This document shows, piece by piece, positions 17,730 through 26,033 of a stretch of 64,000 bases of DNA. Below the pieces are notes generated by a model. That model was not told the origin of the DNA and did no database searches. It was given only the letters and a program-made list of their open reading frames with translations. The position numbers and the translations under genes were made by a program. This DNA comes from Nocardia higoensis (lineage in GTDB: Bacteria > Actinomycetota > Actinomycetes > Mycobacteriales > Mycobacteriaceae). The stretch is from assembly GCF_015477835.1 (NCBI RefSeq), contig NZ_JADLQN010000001.1, forward strand, positions 2,976,001 through 3,040,000, in the 5' to 3' direction. Position 1 is the stretch's first letter; the number at the start of each line of letters is the position of its first letter.

Positions 17730-17874
17730 GCGGGACCGACACGCGAGCGGTCGCGGACGGGTCGGCAAAGCGGACACGCCCGACCGAACGGTCCGGCATA
17801 CTCCAAGGACACCGGTGGCGCTGCCCCGTCGCCGGCCGATCTGGACGCGACCGCACCTCGCGAAAGGCACTCCC

Positions 17875-18201
17875 ATGGACAAGAAGTCGCTGACCGCCCT
17901 GGCCCGCCAGCAGCTCAAGCTGGCCGCCACCGCGTCGAGCGGACGCAGTTCGCAGACCGTCTACGGTGGGCACACCCACTCGCTGCGTCAGACTGTCGTG
18001 GCCCTCACAGCGGGGCAGAGCCTGGCCGAGCACGACAACAGCGGCGATGCCACCATCCATGTCCTGTCCGGCACGTTGACGCTGATCAGCGGCGTCGACG
18101 AGTGGAAGGGATCTGCCGGTGACCTGATCGTGGTGCCCAAGGCCAGGCACAGCGTGAAGGCCGACGACGATGTGGCTTTCCTGCTGACTGTCGCGATATA
18201 G
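17875..18201 (+). CDS. Small cupin-domain protein
   Basis: This 108-residue protein has a single cupin beta-barrel. Motif 1 is SLAEHDNSGDATIHVLSGTL (about residues 45-64) and motif 2 corresponds to GDLIVVPKARHSVKA. Metal-binding histidines are partly retained (His in AEHD and in ATIHV, and His in KARHSV), so a metal site is possible. The ATG at 17875 has an AAAGG site 8-9 bases upstream. It ends 16 bases before the DyP peroxidase gene, so the two may share a transcript; a metal- or redox-related helper role for the encapsulin system is only inferred. Confidence 0.85.
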   Translation: MDKKSLTALARQQLKLAATASSGRSSQTVYGGHTHSLRQTVVALTAGQSLAEHDNSGDATIHVLSGTLTLISGVDEWKGSAGDLIVVPKARHSVKADDDVAFLLTVAI

Positions 18202-18217
18202 CCCTAGGCTGTCGGGC

Positions 18218-19249
18218 ATGGGTGAGCCGCAGCCGATCCTCGAACCGCTCACGCCCGCCGCCATCTTCCTCGTCGCCACCATCGACGACGGCGGCGAGGC
18301 GACCGTACGCGACCTGCTCGCGGATCTGCCGGGGCTCCGCCGGTCGGTCGGGTTCCGGTTACCCGGGGCGAACCTCAGCTGCGTGGCATCGCTCGGCTCG
18401 CGGGCCTGGGATCGGCTGTTCACCGGGCCCCGCCCGGCCGAACTGCACGTGCTGCGCGAATTCGCCGGGAAGGTCCATCGCGCGCCGTCCACCCCGGGGG
18501 ATCTGCTCTTCCACATCCGCGCCGAGGTCCAGGACGCCTGCTTCGAACTCGCGATGGCCATCGCCGACCGGCTGGCCGGGGCGGCCACCATCGTCGACGA
18601 GACCGTCGGCTTCCGGTACTTCGAACAGCGCGACCTGCTCGGCTTCGTCGACGGCACCGAGAATCCCGAAGGACGCGAAGCCGTCGAGCACACCCTGATC
18701 ACCGAAGCCGACGACCCCGCCTTCGCCGGCGGCAGCTATGTGATCGTGCAGAAATACCTGCACCCGATGCGCGAGTGGCGGGCGCTGTCGGTGGAGGAGC
18801 AGGAACGGGTCATCGGGCGCACCAAGCTCGACGATTTCGAACTGCCCGACGAGGTGAAACCGGCCGATTCGCACGTGGCGGTGAACTCGGTGGTCGACGA
18901 GAACGGCGCCGAACGCAAGATCACCCGCGCCAACATGCCCTTCGGCAGCGTGCGCGACGGCGAGTTCGGCACCTACTACATCGCCTACGCCGCCACCCCC
19001 ACGGTCACCGAGACCATGCTGTCGCGGATGTTCGAGGGCACCGAGGACGCCCCTTACGACCGCATTCTCGATTTCTCCACCGCGATCACCGGCACCCTGT
19101 TCTTCACCCCGCCGCTGGACTTCTTCGACGACCTGCCCGATCCGCCCGGCACCGCCGCGACCCAGCAGGCCGACACCCAGGCGCGCCCGCTCGGCGCCAA
19201 CTCCGACGGCTCACTCGGTATCGGCACACTGAAAAGGAGCACCCCGTGA
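18218..19249 (+). CDS. DyP-type peroxidase with encapsulin-loading peptide
   Basis: This 343-residue dye-decolourising heme peroxidase has the family motif GFVDGTENP with the catalytic Asp145. The probable proximal heme ligand is His219 (DSHVAVNS), with the distal Arg at about residue 238 in TRANMPFG. There is no Tat or Sec signal. The C-terminus carries DGSLGIGTLKR after a Pro/Gln/Ala-rich linker; SLGIGSLK-like tails are the known cargo-loading peptides that direct DyP into encapsulin shells. Its stop overlaps the encapsulin GTG start, so cargo and shell are translationally coupled. Confidence 0.95.
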   Translation: MGEPQPILEPLTPAAIFLVATIDDGGEATVRDLLADLPGLRRSVGFRLPGANLSCVASLGSRAWDRLFTGPRPAELHVLREFAGKVHRAPSTPGDLLFHIRAEVQDACFELAMAIADRLAGAATIVDETVGFRYFEQRDLLGFVDGTENPEGREAVEHTLITEADDPAFAGGSYVIVQKYLHPMREWRALSVEEQERVIGRTKLDDFELPDEVKPADSHVAVNSVVDENGAERKITRANMPFGSVRDGEFGTYYIAYAATPTVTETMLSRMFEGTEDAPYDRILDFSTAITGTLFFTPPLDFFDDLPDPPGTAATQQADTQARPLGANSDGSLGIGTLKRSTP

Positions 19250-20046
19250 ACAATCTGCATCGCGAACTCGCGCCGATCACCGCCGAGGCGTGGGCGGCCG
19301 TCGAGGAAGAAGCGACCCGTACCTTCAAACGCCACATCGCGGGCCGCCGGGTGGTCGACGTGTCCGGTCCGCACGGCGTGGACTACTCCGCGGTCGGGCT
19401 CGGCCGCGCCACCTCCATCGAGGCGCCCGACGACGGCGTGCAGGCCCGTCAGCGCCTTTTCGCCCCGATGATCGAACTGCGGGTGCCGTTCACGCTCTCG
19501 CGCGAGGAACTCGACAATGTGGAGCGCGGCGCCGAAGACGCCGACCTGGACCCGGTGAAGGAAGCCGCCCGGCGCATCGCCTTCGCCGAGGACCGCGCGA
19601 TCTTCGAGGGCTACGCCGCCGCGGGTATCACCGGCATCCGCGCCGCCGCCTCCACCACTCCCCTCACCCTGCCCGCCGAGTCGCGCCTGGTCCCCGAGGC
19701 CATCGCCCGAGCGCTGACCGCACTGCGGCTGGCCGGCGTCGACGGCCCCTACTCCGTGCTGCTCAGCGCCGATCTCTACACCGAGGTCAGCGAGACCTCC
19801 GACCACGGCTACCCGATCCGTGTCCACATCGAGCGCATGTTCCCCGACGGGGAGATCATCTGGGCGCCCGCCATCGACGGCGCCTACGTCGTCACCACTC
19901 GCGGCGGCGACTTCGAACTCATCCTCGGCCAGGATCTGTCCATCGGTTATCTCTCCCACGACGCCGACACCGTCGAGCTGTACTTCCAGCAGACTCTGCA
20001 GTTCCGCGTCCACACCGCCGAAGCCGCTGTCGCCCTGCGTCGATGA
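19246..20046 (+). CDS. Encapsulin shell protein (HK97-fold nanocompartment)
   Basis: This 266-residue family-1 encapsulin matches the actinobacterial shell protein in length and pattern: NNLHRELAPITAEAWAAVEE at the N-terminus, then GLGRATSI, FTLSREELDNVERGAEDADL, AEDRAIFEGY, GPYSVLLSADLYTEVSE and FQQTLQFRVHT at the end. Proteins of this size usually form 60-subunit T=1 cages of about 24 nm. The GTG at 19246 follows an AAAAGGAGC ribosome site located inside the last DyP codons and overlaps the DyP stop. A 66-codon ORF begins in its stop codon. The DyP cargo is enclosed, probably for oxidative-stress defence. Confidence 0.95.
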   Translation: MNNLHRELAPITAEAWAAVEEEATRTFKRHIAGRRVVDVSGPHGVDYSAVGLGRATSIEAPDDGVQARQRLFAPMIELRVPFTLSREELDNVERGAEDADLDPVKEAARRIAFAEDRAIFEGYAAAGITGIRAAASTTPLTLPAESRLVPEAIARALTALRLAGVDGPYSVLLSADLYTEVSETSDHGYPIRVHIERMFPDGEIIWAPAIDGAYVVTTRGGDFELILGQDLSIGYLSHDADTVELYFQQTLQFRVHTAEAAVALRR

Positions 20047-20243
20047 GTGACCTGCCTCTGACACCTCGCGGCACCGAGGCGATCGACGGCGGACGCGATG
20101 CGGGCGGGACAGCCCCTCCGGCCGAGGGCACGGTCGCGCGGGGCCTCGGCAGCCGAGTTCACGCACGGTTCGGTCAGGCGGCCGGTGCGCGGCTCGGTCT
20201 GCCGACGCGCGATGAGGCTCCGCGCTACGCCGATCTGACGTAG
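20043..20243 (+). CDS. Small hypothetical ORF overlapping encapsulin stop
   Basis: This is a 66-codon frame whose ATG overlaps the encapsulin TGA (ATGA), the same coupling used between DyP and encapsulin. The product is hydrophilic, Gly/Ala/Arg-rich and of low complexity (starting MSDLPLTPRGTEAIDGG, ending DEAPRYADLT), with no known domain, signal or membrane segment. Codon bias is weaker than in the shell gene. It may be a genuine accessory peptide of the nanocompartment operon or simply a chance frame. No loading-peptide motif is visible. Confidence 0.35.
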   Translation: MSDLPLTPRGTEAIDGGRDAGGTAPPAEGTVARGLGSRVHARFGQAAGARLGLPTRDEAPRYADLT

Positions 20244-20451
20244 CCGGTCCGGGCGCGGGCGACTCCGCAGGATCGCCGGGGCCGGACAAGCGCATCTCCC
20301 AGGCGGTCTGCCCCGGGCGCCCCCTGGATCCAGGCGCCCACTCGTCGTCTTCGCGGGTGCGCCCCGATGCTATGAGCTCGACGGACGTCCGATACGAGGC
20401 CGGGGCCGGGACGCGGTAGCGTGGCGCTCGAGAAGGCGGGAGGCTGATCGG

Positions 20452-20982
20452 ATGGCGATGGTTCGGGCCGGTGTGGTGCCGGGGCGACGCACGGCGATCT
20501 ACGGCGGGATCGGGTTCGCACTGGTGGTCGTGGTGACGCTGGCGATGGTGGCCGGGTTCGGCTGGGGCCGGGTGTTCACCGGGTTGCTGGCCGGGATCGT
20601 CGTGGGGGTGGCGGCGCTGGTGGCGTTGTACAAGCGCGACGCGGTGGTGCTGACAGAGGAGGCCATCGAGTTGCGTACCCCCTTGACGCACCAGGTCGTC
20701 AGATGGGATCGGGTGGTCGCGGCTCGGTTCGCGCTCGACGAGCGGGCGCGGTGGTCACTGGCGCTGGATCTCACCGGCGGGGACGAGGAGCACGGGGAAC
20801 TGGTGCTGTTGTCGATTCCGCCGGTGCGGCAGCCGGTGTCGGGCGCCTACGATATGCGCAAGCGTGAGCAGGTGAACGAGGTCCGGGAGTTCCTGCGTCG
20901 CAAGCGGATCGCGGTGACGGTGTTGCCGGAGATTGCGGGCGCGCTGAGCGAGCACTGGAAGATCGCACCACCGACGCGCTGA
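20452..20982 (+). CDS. Two-helix membrane protein with PH-like domain
   Basis: This 176-residue protein has two adjacent membrane helices at about residues 15-37 and 42-63, then a soluble C-terminal domain of about 110 residues. The segment RDAVVLTEEAIELRTPLTHQVVRWDRVVAARF resembles the start of bacterial PH-like (membrane-flanked) domains, with a final basic, helical EQVNEVREFLRRKRI stretch. Such small actinobacterial proteins have no assigned function. ATG at 20452 has a GGGAGG site about 9 bases upstream. It precedes the TerD-type gene by about 75 bases on the same strand and may be co-expressed. Confidence 0.7.
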   Translation: MAMVRAGVVPGRRTAIYGGIGFALVVVVTLAMVAGFGWGRVFTGLLAGIVVGVAALVALYKRDAVVLTEEAIELRTPLTHQVVRWDRVVAARFALDERARWSLALDLTGGDEEHGELVLLSIPPVRQPVSGAYDMRKREQVNEVREFLRRKRIAVTVLPEIAGALSEHWKIAPPTR

Positions 20983-21056
20983 GACGGCCCCCGGATGCCC
21001 GGCCGCGCTCGGCATCCGCGTGACGGGTCGGTGCCCACTCGTATACGTTGGTTCGC

Positions 21057-22535
21057 GTGTCGATGATGAAGGGCGCCAATGTAGCGGTGCCGATGTCCGC
21101 GGTCCGCATCGAGCTGGGGTGGCAATCGGGTCCGGGTGTGCCGGACGCCGACGCGTCCGCGTTGTTGCTGGTGAGCGGGAAAGTCCGCTCCGACAACGAC
21201 TTCGTGTTCTACAACCAGCCCACGCATCCCTCGGGGGCAGTCCGGCACGAGGGCAAGCAGCAGGGGCCGACAGTCCTCGACGTGCTCTCGGTGCAGTTGT
21301 CCGCCGTCGAACCGCAGGTCGAGACGATCGTGATCGCGGCGTCCACCGACGGCGGCACCTTCGGACAGTTCCACGGACTCTACGTGCGCGTGCTCGACGC
21401 GGCGAGCGGCGCCGAAGTGGCCCGCTTCGACAGCACCGGCGCGACCACCGAGACCGCGTTCGTACTCGGCGAGCTCTACCGCCGCCAGGGCGCCTGGAAG
21501 TTCCGTGCCGTGGGCCAGGGCTACGACTCCGGATTGGCCGGACTGGCGACCGATTTCGGTATCTCGGTCGACGAGCCCGCTCCGGCCGCCGCCCCGCGGC
21601 AACAGCAGTTCACCCCACCGCCGCCTCCGCCGCCCCCGCCGACGCAGCAGTTCACGCCCCCACCTCCGCCGCAACAGCAGTACGCGCCGCCGCCCAACCA
21701 GCAGTTCGCGCCACCGCCGCAGCAGTTCGCGCCGCCCCCGCCGAACCAGCAGTTCGCCCCACCGCCCCCGCAGCAGTTCGCCCCACCGCCGAACCAGCAG
21801 CAGCAGTTCGCGCCACCGCCGCCCCCGCAGCAGCAGTTCGCGCCACCGCCGAACCAGCAGTTCGCGCCACCACCCGCCGGTGGCGGCGCGCCGGTGAACA
21901 TGAGCAAGATCTCGCTGACCAAGGAATCGCCCTCGGTCTCGCTCACCAAGCAGGGCGCCACCGGCGGCACCATGCGGATCAACCTGAACTGGACCTCCCA
22001 GCACCAGCAGCGCGGCGGCCTGTTCGGCCGCAGGCGCGGCGGCGGTGGTCTGGACCTGGACCTGAGCTGCTTCTTCGAGCTGGCCGACGGCCGGATCGGC
22101 TCGGTGCGCGCGCTGGACCGTTCCTTCGGCGCGCTGGATCGCCCACCGTTCATCCGGCTCGACCAGGACGACCGCACCGGTTCCAGCGCCACCGGCGAGA
22201 ACCTCGACATCAACTTGGATTTCGCTCGCGAGCTGCGACGCATCCTGGTGTTCACCTCGATCTACGACGGCGCCAACGATTTCCGCGGCGTGCACGCCAC
22301 CGCGACGCTGTACCCGCTGAACTGCCCGCCCATCGAGATGACCCTCGACGGCTGCGTGGACGACTCCCGTGACGCCGTGCTCGCCCACATCGAGAACATC
22401 AACGGCGAACTCGTGGTCCGCCGCGAGGGCACCTTCATCCGCCCGCCCGCCGGGCGTCCGGGCGGCGGCATCATCGAGATCGCCCAGCGCTACCACTGGG
22501 ACTTCGGTTTCAAGGCGGGTCGCGGCAAGGACTGA
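21057..22535 (+). CDS. TerD-linker-TerA fusion protein (tellurium-resistance family)
   Basis: This protein of about 492 residues has two domains of the TerD/TerA stress family. Residues 1-175 form a TerD domain: MMKGANV at the start, then [10 protein letters not shown] and [21 protein letters not shown], with acidic calcium-binding positions and [10 protein letters not shown] Gln/Phe/Ala/Pro repeat linker spans about 181-278. The C-terminal domain (about 280-492) is TerA-like: [35 protein letters not shown] and [18 protein letters not shown]. TerD-family proteins bind Ca2+ and act in tellurite, phage or general stress responses; the molecular activity is unsettled. The start is ambiguous among GTG 21057, ATG 21063 and ATG 21066. 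A strong hairpin follows the stop. Confidence 0.88.
   Translation: MSMMKGANVAVPMSAVRIELGWQSGPGVPDADASALLLVSGKVRSDNDFVFYNQPTHPSGAVRHEGKQQGPTVLDVLSVQLSAVEPQVETIVIAASTDGGTFGQFHGLYVRVLDAASGAEVARFDSTGATTETAFVLGELYRRQGAWKFRAVGQGYDSGLAGLATDFGISVDEPAPAAAPRQQQFTPPPPPPPPPTQQFTPPPPPQQQYAPPPNQQFAPPPQQFAPPPPNQQFAPPPPQQFAPPPNQQQQFAPPPPPQQQFAPPPNQQFAPPPAGGGAPVNMSKISLTKESPSVSLTKQGATGGTMRINLNWTSQHQQRGGLFGRRRGGGGLDLDLSCFFELADGRIGSVRALDRSFGALDRPPFIRLDQDDRTGSSATGENLDINLDFARELRRILVFTSIYDGANDFRGVHATATLYPLNCPPIEMTLDGCVDDSRDAVLAHIENINGELVVRREGTFIRPPAGRPGGGIIEIAQRYHWDFGFKAGRGKD
21600..21885 (+). repeat. Degenerate tandem repeat coding for QFAPPP linker
   Basis: About 285 bases inside the TerD-TerA gene consist of short, imperfect C+G/CAGCAG-rich units encoding repeats such as [10 protein letters not shown], with QFAPP occurring more than eight times. 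The array forms a flexible, extended linker between the two folded domains. Unit lengths vary (mostly 18-33 bases), so copy number is probably variable between strains. Confidence 0.85.
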
Positions 22536-22549
22536 CCGGCATGTCACGC

Positions 22550-22587
22550 AGAACGGCCGTGTCGAGAATCCTCGGCGCGGCCGTTCT
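22550..22587 (+). terminator. Strong hairpin terminator after TerD-TerA gene
   Basis: A 17-base stem (left 22550-22566, loop of 4, right 22571-22587) pairs throughout with two G-T wobbles. It starts 15 bases after the TerD-TerA stop and lies between convergent genes, so it can terminate the plus-strand transcript and perhaps the minus-strand one. There is no long T-run, which is usual in actinobacteria. Confidence 0.75.
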
Positions 22588-22637
22588 CGTGCACCGACCC
22601 GGAGTCCGGAAGTGCGTGCGCCGATCGGTCGGCCGGT

Positions 22638-23252
22638 TCAGTCCGGACGCAGCCCGCGCAGCACGATCGCCAGACCGCCGCGGAATTCCTCCTCGGCCGA
22701 CACCGTCGTCGCCGACCGGGCGGTCGCGACCAGGTTCGGGAATTCGTCGGCGGACATCGCGGCCAGAGCAGCTGTTCCCTGCCCGTCCAGCGCGGCGTAG
22801 TGGGCGTTGTGCAAGAAGCCGAACAGGAAGCCGACGATGGTGCGCTGGGCGATCACACGATCGGTACCGTCGAAACCCGCGTCCGTGAGCACGGCCAGCA
22901 TGGCCTCCATCCACCGCAACCCACTGCGCGCGGACTGCCGGTGCGCGAGGAGCAGCGGCACGGTCTGCGGATGCGCGCCGACCGCCGCGCAGACGCGCTC
23001 GGCCAGCGTCTGGATACGCCGTGCCCACGGCAGGCCGGCGGGCAGCGCGACATCGACCACATCGAAAACGCTTTCCACCACGAGCACTTCGAGGCCCTCG
23101 CGATCGGGGACATAGCGGTACAGCGCCATTGTCGCCATGCCCAGTTCGCGGGCGACGGCGCGCATGGTGAGCGCGTTCAGCCCGTCGCGGTCGATCACCG
23201 TGAGCGCTGCGGCAGCGAGATCGTCGCCGGTCAGGGAACGAGGACGGGGCAC
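22638..23252 (-). CDS. TetR-family regulator with TetR_C-like domain
   Basis: This TetR repressor has about 204 residues. The helix-turn-helix is ALTMRAVARELGMATMALYRYV (segment near residues 27-48), preceded by RSLTGDDLAAAALTVID. The C-terminal part, with WARRIQTLAERVCAAV and a late FLFGFLHNAHYA, resembles the TetR_C subgroup. GTG at 23252 (VPRPRSL) is chosen because the longer frame runs through the divergent promoter. It is divergent from a peroxiredoxin-like gene across 71 bases and probably controls it and itself. Confidence 0.85.
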   Translation of the reverse strand: MPRPRSLTGDDLAAAALTVIDRDGLNALTMRAVARELGMATMALYRYVPDREGLEVLVVESVFDVVDVALPAGLPWARRIQTLAERVCAAVGAHPQTVPLLLAHRQSARSGLRWMEAMLAVLTDAGFDGTDRVIAQRTIVGFLFGFLHNAHYAALDGQGTAALAAMSADEFPNLVATARSATTVSAEEEFRGGLAIVLRGLRPD

Positions 23253-23261
23253 GGATTGACA

Positions 23262-23304
23262 GCGTACAAGATACGCGCATACTGATTTTAGGCGTACTGC
23301 GTAC
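23262..23304. promoter_or_regulatory. GCGTAC repeats in divergent TetR/peroxiredoxin promoter
   Basis: Three copies of GCGTAC occur at 23262-23267, 23292-23297 and 23299-23304, flanking an AT-rich patch (23281-23290) in otherwise G+C-rich DNA. Each contains palindromic GTAC. They are the best candidates for the binding site of the adjacent TetR protein and overlap where both promoters must lie. Confidence 0.45.
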
Positions 23305-23323
23305 ACCAACAAAGGAGTCAGTC

Positions 23324-23884
23324 ATGCCCCTCATCTCGACAGTGCCCCCACGGACGCTGACCAGCATCACCGGCGCCGACGTGCCCGTCCCCGCCCCCGA
23401 CAGGCTCGTTCACCTCCAGTTCCGCCGCTTCGCGGGCTGCCCGGTCTGCACCCTGCACCTGCGCTCGATCGTCGCCCGCGGAGACGAGATCGAAGCCGCC
23501 GGAATCCGCGAAGTGGTCGTCTTCCATTCCGGCGCCGACACATTGCGCAGGTACGAAGCCGACCTGCCGCTGGACGTGATCGCCGACCCGCGGCGAGTCC
23601 TCTACCGCGAATTCGGCGTGGAGACCGCACCGCGCGCGGTTCTCGATCCACGGGCCTGGCCCGGCATCGTCCGCGCGGTCGCTCACGCCGCTGTCGCCAC
23701 GGCGCGTGGGCGTCGCCCGGTCCCGCCGCTGCGTCCCGACGGCGGCAGCCTCGGCCTGCCCGCGGACTTCCTCGTCGCGCCGGACGGCCGCGTGCTCGCG
23801 GCGAAACACGGCGCCCACGCCGACGATCAGTGGTCGGTCGACGAACTGCTGTCCTTGCCACCGGTCACCCATCCGATGCGGTGA
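23324..23884 (+). CDS. Peroxiredoxin-like (AhpC/TSA-type thioredoxin fold) protein
   Basis: This 186-residue thioredoxin-fold protein contains the redox pair CPVC in RRFAGCPVCTLHLRSI (about residues 38-44), followed by VVVFHSGADTLRRYEADLPLDVIADP and ending with PADFLVAPDGRVLAAKHGAHADDQW. This pattern matches the 'peroxiredoxin-like family' of AhpC/TSA proteins, thought to reduce peroxides or exchange disulfides; activity is not proven. A perfect AAAGGAG site lies 7 bases before the ATG. It is divergent from a TetR gene and probably derepressed by that regulator's ligand. Confidence 0.88.
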   Translation: MPLISTVPPRTLTSITGADVPVPAPDRLVHLQFRRFAGCPVCTLHLRSIVARGDEIEAAGIREVVVFHSGADTLRRYEADLPLDVIADPRRVLYREFGVETAPRAVLDPRAWPGIVRAVAHAAVATARGRRPVPPLRPDGGSLGLPADFLVAPDGRVLAAKHGAHADDQWSVDELLSLPPVTHPMR

Positions 23885-23999
23885 TCAGGCACCCATTCGA
23901 GGCGTTCGGCACCGCGACGGGTTCGCCCTGCCAGCCAGTGACCGGCGGAACCGTCGGCCAAGCCATCGACGGGCAACCCGCAATGGCCGCCACGACGAC

Positions 24000-24323
24000 T
24001 CAGCGCTTGCGCCCGGTCACCGAGAGATAGGAATCGACCAGCACGGGAGCGCCGGCCTCGAAGCGGGCGCACCTGTCGAGATATTCGTCCAGCCGGGCAC
24101 TCGCCCGGCGCCACCGATCGCACGCCTCCAGTCGCGTTCGCATAGCCGCCAGCGCCCCCATCCACTCGGTGACCTGATCACCGAGGCCACGCCGACCATC
24201 CAGCGGCAGCCGCAACAGGCGGGACCGAACCTCGATCGCTACCAACCCAGCTTTCGCGGCCGCCCGCTCGGCGGCGTCGGGATCGCTCCACACGGTCGGA
24301 AAGGACGGAGGCGGTGCGTTCAA
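24000..24323 (-). CDS. Small hypothetical protein, helical, basic
   Basis: This 107-residue frame starts with TTG at 24323 (or GTG 24293) and lacks a clear ribosome site. The product is helical and charged (DPDAAERAAAKAGLVAIEVR, then MRTRLEACDRWRRASARL), with a small hydrophobic C-terminal strand (APVLVDSYLSVTG). No family is recognised. It occupies a gap between a peroxiredoxin-like gene and a TetR gene that would otherwise be unusually long, and its codons are G/C-ending, which favours a real gene. Confidence 0.45.
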   Translation of the reverse strand: MNAPPPSFPTVWSDPDAAERAAAKAGLVAIEVRSRLLRLPLDGRRGLGDQVTEWMGALAAMRTRLEACDRWRRASARLDEYLDRCARFEAGAPVLVDSYLSVTGRKR

Positions 24324-24363
24324 CTCGTGTAGTCCAGATACCCGAACGGCTGGATTGCCGCTA

Positions 24364-24401
24364 CAGTCAAATTTAACTAGAGTAGCGCTTCAGTCAACTA
24401 G
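24364..24401. promoter_or_regulatory. Direct repeats before TetR/Rossmann operon
   Basis: CAGTCAA occurs at 24364-24370 and 24391-24397, each followed by ACTAG (24376-24380 and 24397-24401). The copies lie 10-47 bases upstream of the TetR start in an AT-rich island. They are candidate autoregulatory sites and promoter elements for the downstream two-gene operon. Confidence 0.5.
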
Positions 24402-24410
24402 GATCGAGGC

Positions 24411-25088
24411 ATGACGGGAAAGAGCTCCGGCGTACGGGCGGCCAGAACAACAGCGAACCGAGCCAAGATGCTCGCGGCTGCGCGGGAACTGTTCACCACC
24501 CGCGGCTACACGCAGACCACGATGAAGGCCATCGCCGATCACGCGGGGATGGCGGTGCAGACGCTGTACTTCACCTTCGCCACCAAACGCGCGATCCTGT
24601 CCGAACTCCTCGACATCGAGATCGCCGGCGACACCGAGCCGGTCGCCACCATGGACCGGCCCTGGTTCGCGGCGGCGCTCGCGGCGGCGCCCACCGAGCA
24701 GATCCGGCTCCAGGTCGCCGCCGCGGCGACGATCTACGCCCGCGTCAGCCCGCTGCTCGAGGTGATCCGGTCGGCCGCGTCGGCCGACCCCGAACTCGCC
24801 GAACTCTGGCAGACCAACATCGCCCAGCGGCACCTGGTCCAGCTCCGCTTGGCCGAGGCCCTCGCCGCCAAGACACCGCTGCGCGCAGGTCTCACCGCCG
24901 CCCGCGCCGCCGACATCGCCCTCGCTGTGCTCGCCCCCGAGACCTACCGGCTCCTCGTCCACGAGCGCGGCTGGACCGGCGCGGAGTGGGAGTCCTGGGC
25001 CACCGACGCGCTCGCGTTGCAGCTGCTCCCGGCGAAATCGTCCCGCGAGGAAGCCGTCGCGACGCCCGGTTCGGAGGAGGTCCGATGA
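24411..25088 (+). CDS. TetR-family regulator of a two-gene operon
   Basis: This 225-residue protein has the N-terminal TetR helix-turn-helix (ELFTTRGYTQTTMKAIADHA, then GMAVQTLYFTFATKRAIL, about residues 27-65) and a helical C-terminal domain. ATG at 24411 is downstream of a repeated CAGTCAA/ACTAG element likely to be its own operator. The last codons overlap the start of the next gene by 4 bases (ATGA), with GGAGGAGG as the shared ribosome site. It therefore probably senses a substrate or product of the neighbouring Rossmann-fold enzyme. Confidence 0.9.
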   Translation: MTGKSSGVRAARTTANRAKMLAAARELFTTRGYTQTTMKAIADHAGMAVQTLYFTFATKRAILSELLDIEIAGDTEPVATMDRPWFAAALAAAPTEQIRLQVAAAATIYARVSPLLEVIRSAASADPELAELWQTNIAQRHLVQLRLAEALAAKTPLRAGLTAARAADIALAVLAPETYRLLVHERGWTGAEWESWATDALALQLLPAKSSREEAVATPGSEEVR

Positions 25089-26008
25089 GGGTCCTGGTGC
25101 TGGGCGGGTACGGAGCCGTCGGCGCTCACCTCGTGCGGCAGCTGCGGTCGCACGACATCCCGGCGCTCGCGGCCGGACGCGACGCCGCGCGCGCGGACCG
25201 GGTGGTCGACGTGACCGTGCCGGACAGTGTCGACACCGCGCTGGCCGGGATCTCGATCGTGGTGAATTGCGCAGGGGTGGAGGACATCCGGCTTGCCGAG
25301 GAGTGCGCCCGCCGCGGCATCGTGTTCGTCGAGATCTCGGCGACCTCACCATACGTGCGGGCATTGGAGCACGTCGAAGGACCGGTGGTGCTCGGAGTCG
25401 GGTTGGCGCCCGGTCTGACCACCCTGCTCGCCGTCGACGCGCTCTCCCGCGACCCCGGCCCAGTCGACATCATGATCGGACTCGGTTCCGGCGAGCAGCA
25501 CGGCCCCGCTGCCACGGCCTGGACCTACGGACTGCTGGGGCAGCGCTTCACCGACCCCGACGGCACCGACATCCGCAACTTCACCCGGCCCGCGCGCTTC
25601 ACGATTCCCGAACAGGCCGGGTACAAGCCGTTTCCCGCGTTGCGTGCCGACTTCGCCGATCAACACCGGCTCACCCGCGAATTCGCGGTCCCCGTGCGCA
25701 CCTATCTGAGACTGGACTCCCGTCTGGCCACCGCCGGGCTGGCCGCGCTCACGTGGGCACCGGCGCTGCGGGCGCTCGCCCCGCGGCACATGCCGGGCAG
25801 CGACAGGTGGGTGGTACTCGCCCGGCCTGCCGACGGACCACCGCGGTGGGCCACCGGCCGCGGACAGTCCCTGGCCACAGCCGCGGTCGCCGCGTGCACG
25901 GTCCGGGAGATCACGCGTCGCCGAATCGCCGGACCCACCTGGATCCACCAGTTGCTCGAGATCGATTCGCTGCGGCACGACCTGTCGGCGGCAGGCATCA
26001 GGCTCTGA
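25085..26008 (+). CDS. Saccharopine dehydrogenase-like NAD(P)-binding protein
   Basis: This 307-residue protein opens with a Rossmann motif (VLVLGGYGAVGAHLV), then DVTVPDSVDTALAGISIVVNCAG, the pattern of the saccharopine-dehydrogenase NADP-binding family. The C-terminal half is not clearly similar to lysine-pathway enzymes, so the name indicates fold rather than substrate. A GGAGGAGGT ribosome site inside the TetR gene and a 4-base overlap show translational coupling. It converges with a 50-codon gene and the giant NRPS on the other strand; no functional link to the NRPS is visible. Confidence 0.85.
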   Translation: MRVLVLGGYGAVGAHLVRQLRSHDIPALAAGRDAARADRVVDVTVPDSVDTALAGISIVVNCAGVEDIRLAEECARRGIVFVEISATSPYVRALEHVEGPVVLGVGLAPGLTTLLAVDALSRDPGPVDIMIGLGSGEQHGPAATAWTYGLLGQRFTDPDGTDIRNFTRPARFTIPEQAGYKPFPALRADFADQHRLTREFAVPVRTYLRLDSRLATAGLAALTWAPALRALAPRHMPGSDRWVVLARPADGPPRWATGRGQSLATAAVAACTVREITRRRIAGPTWIHQLLEIDSLRHDLSAAGIRL

Positions 26009-26033
26009 CCTCAGAGCCCGCCGAACAGCTCCG

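Noticed and set aside
17758..17785. Hairpin between folA and the cupin gene
   Set aside because: Only a 6-base GGTCGG/CCGACC stem with a 14-base loop; expected by chance in such G+C-rich DNA.
21600..21885. Short regular repeats considered as a CRISPR array
   Set aside because: Units are of uneven length without unique spacers and translate into a proline-rich linker in the frame of a real gene.
20847..22547. Minus-strand frame of 566 codons opposite the TerD-TerA gene
   Set aside because: It is Arg/Gly-rich shadow translation of the repeat linker and flanks; the plus frame has two recognised domains.
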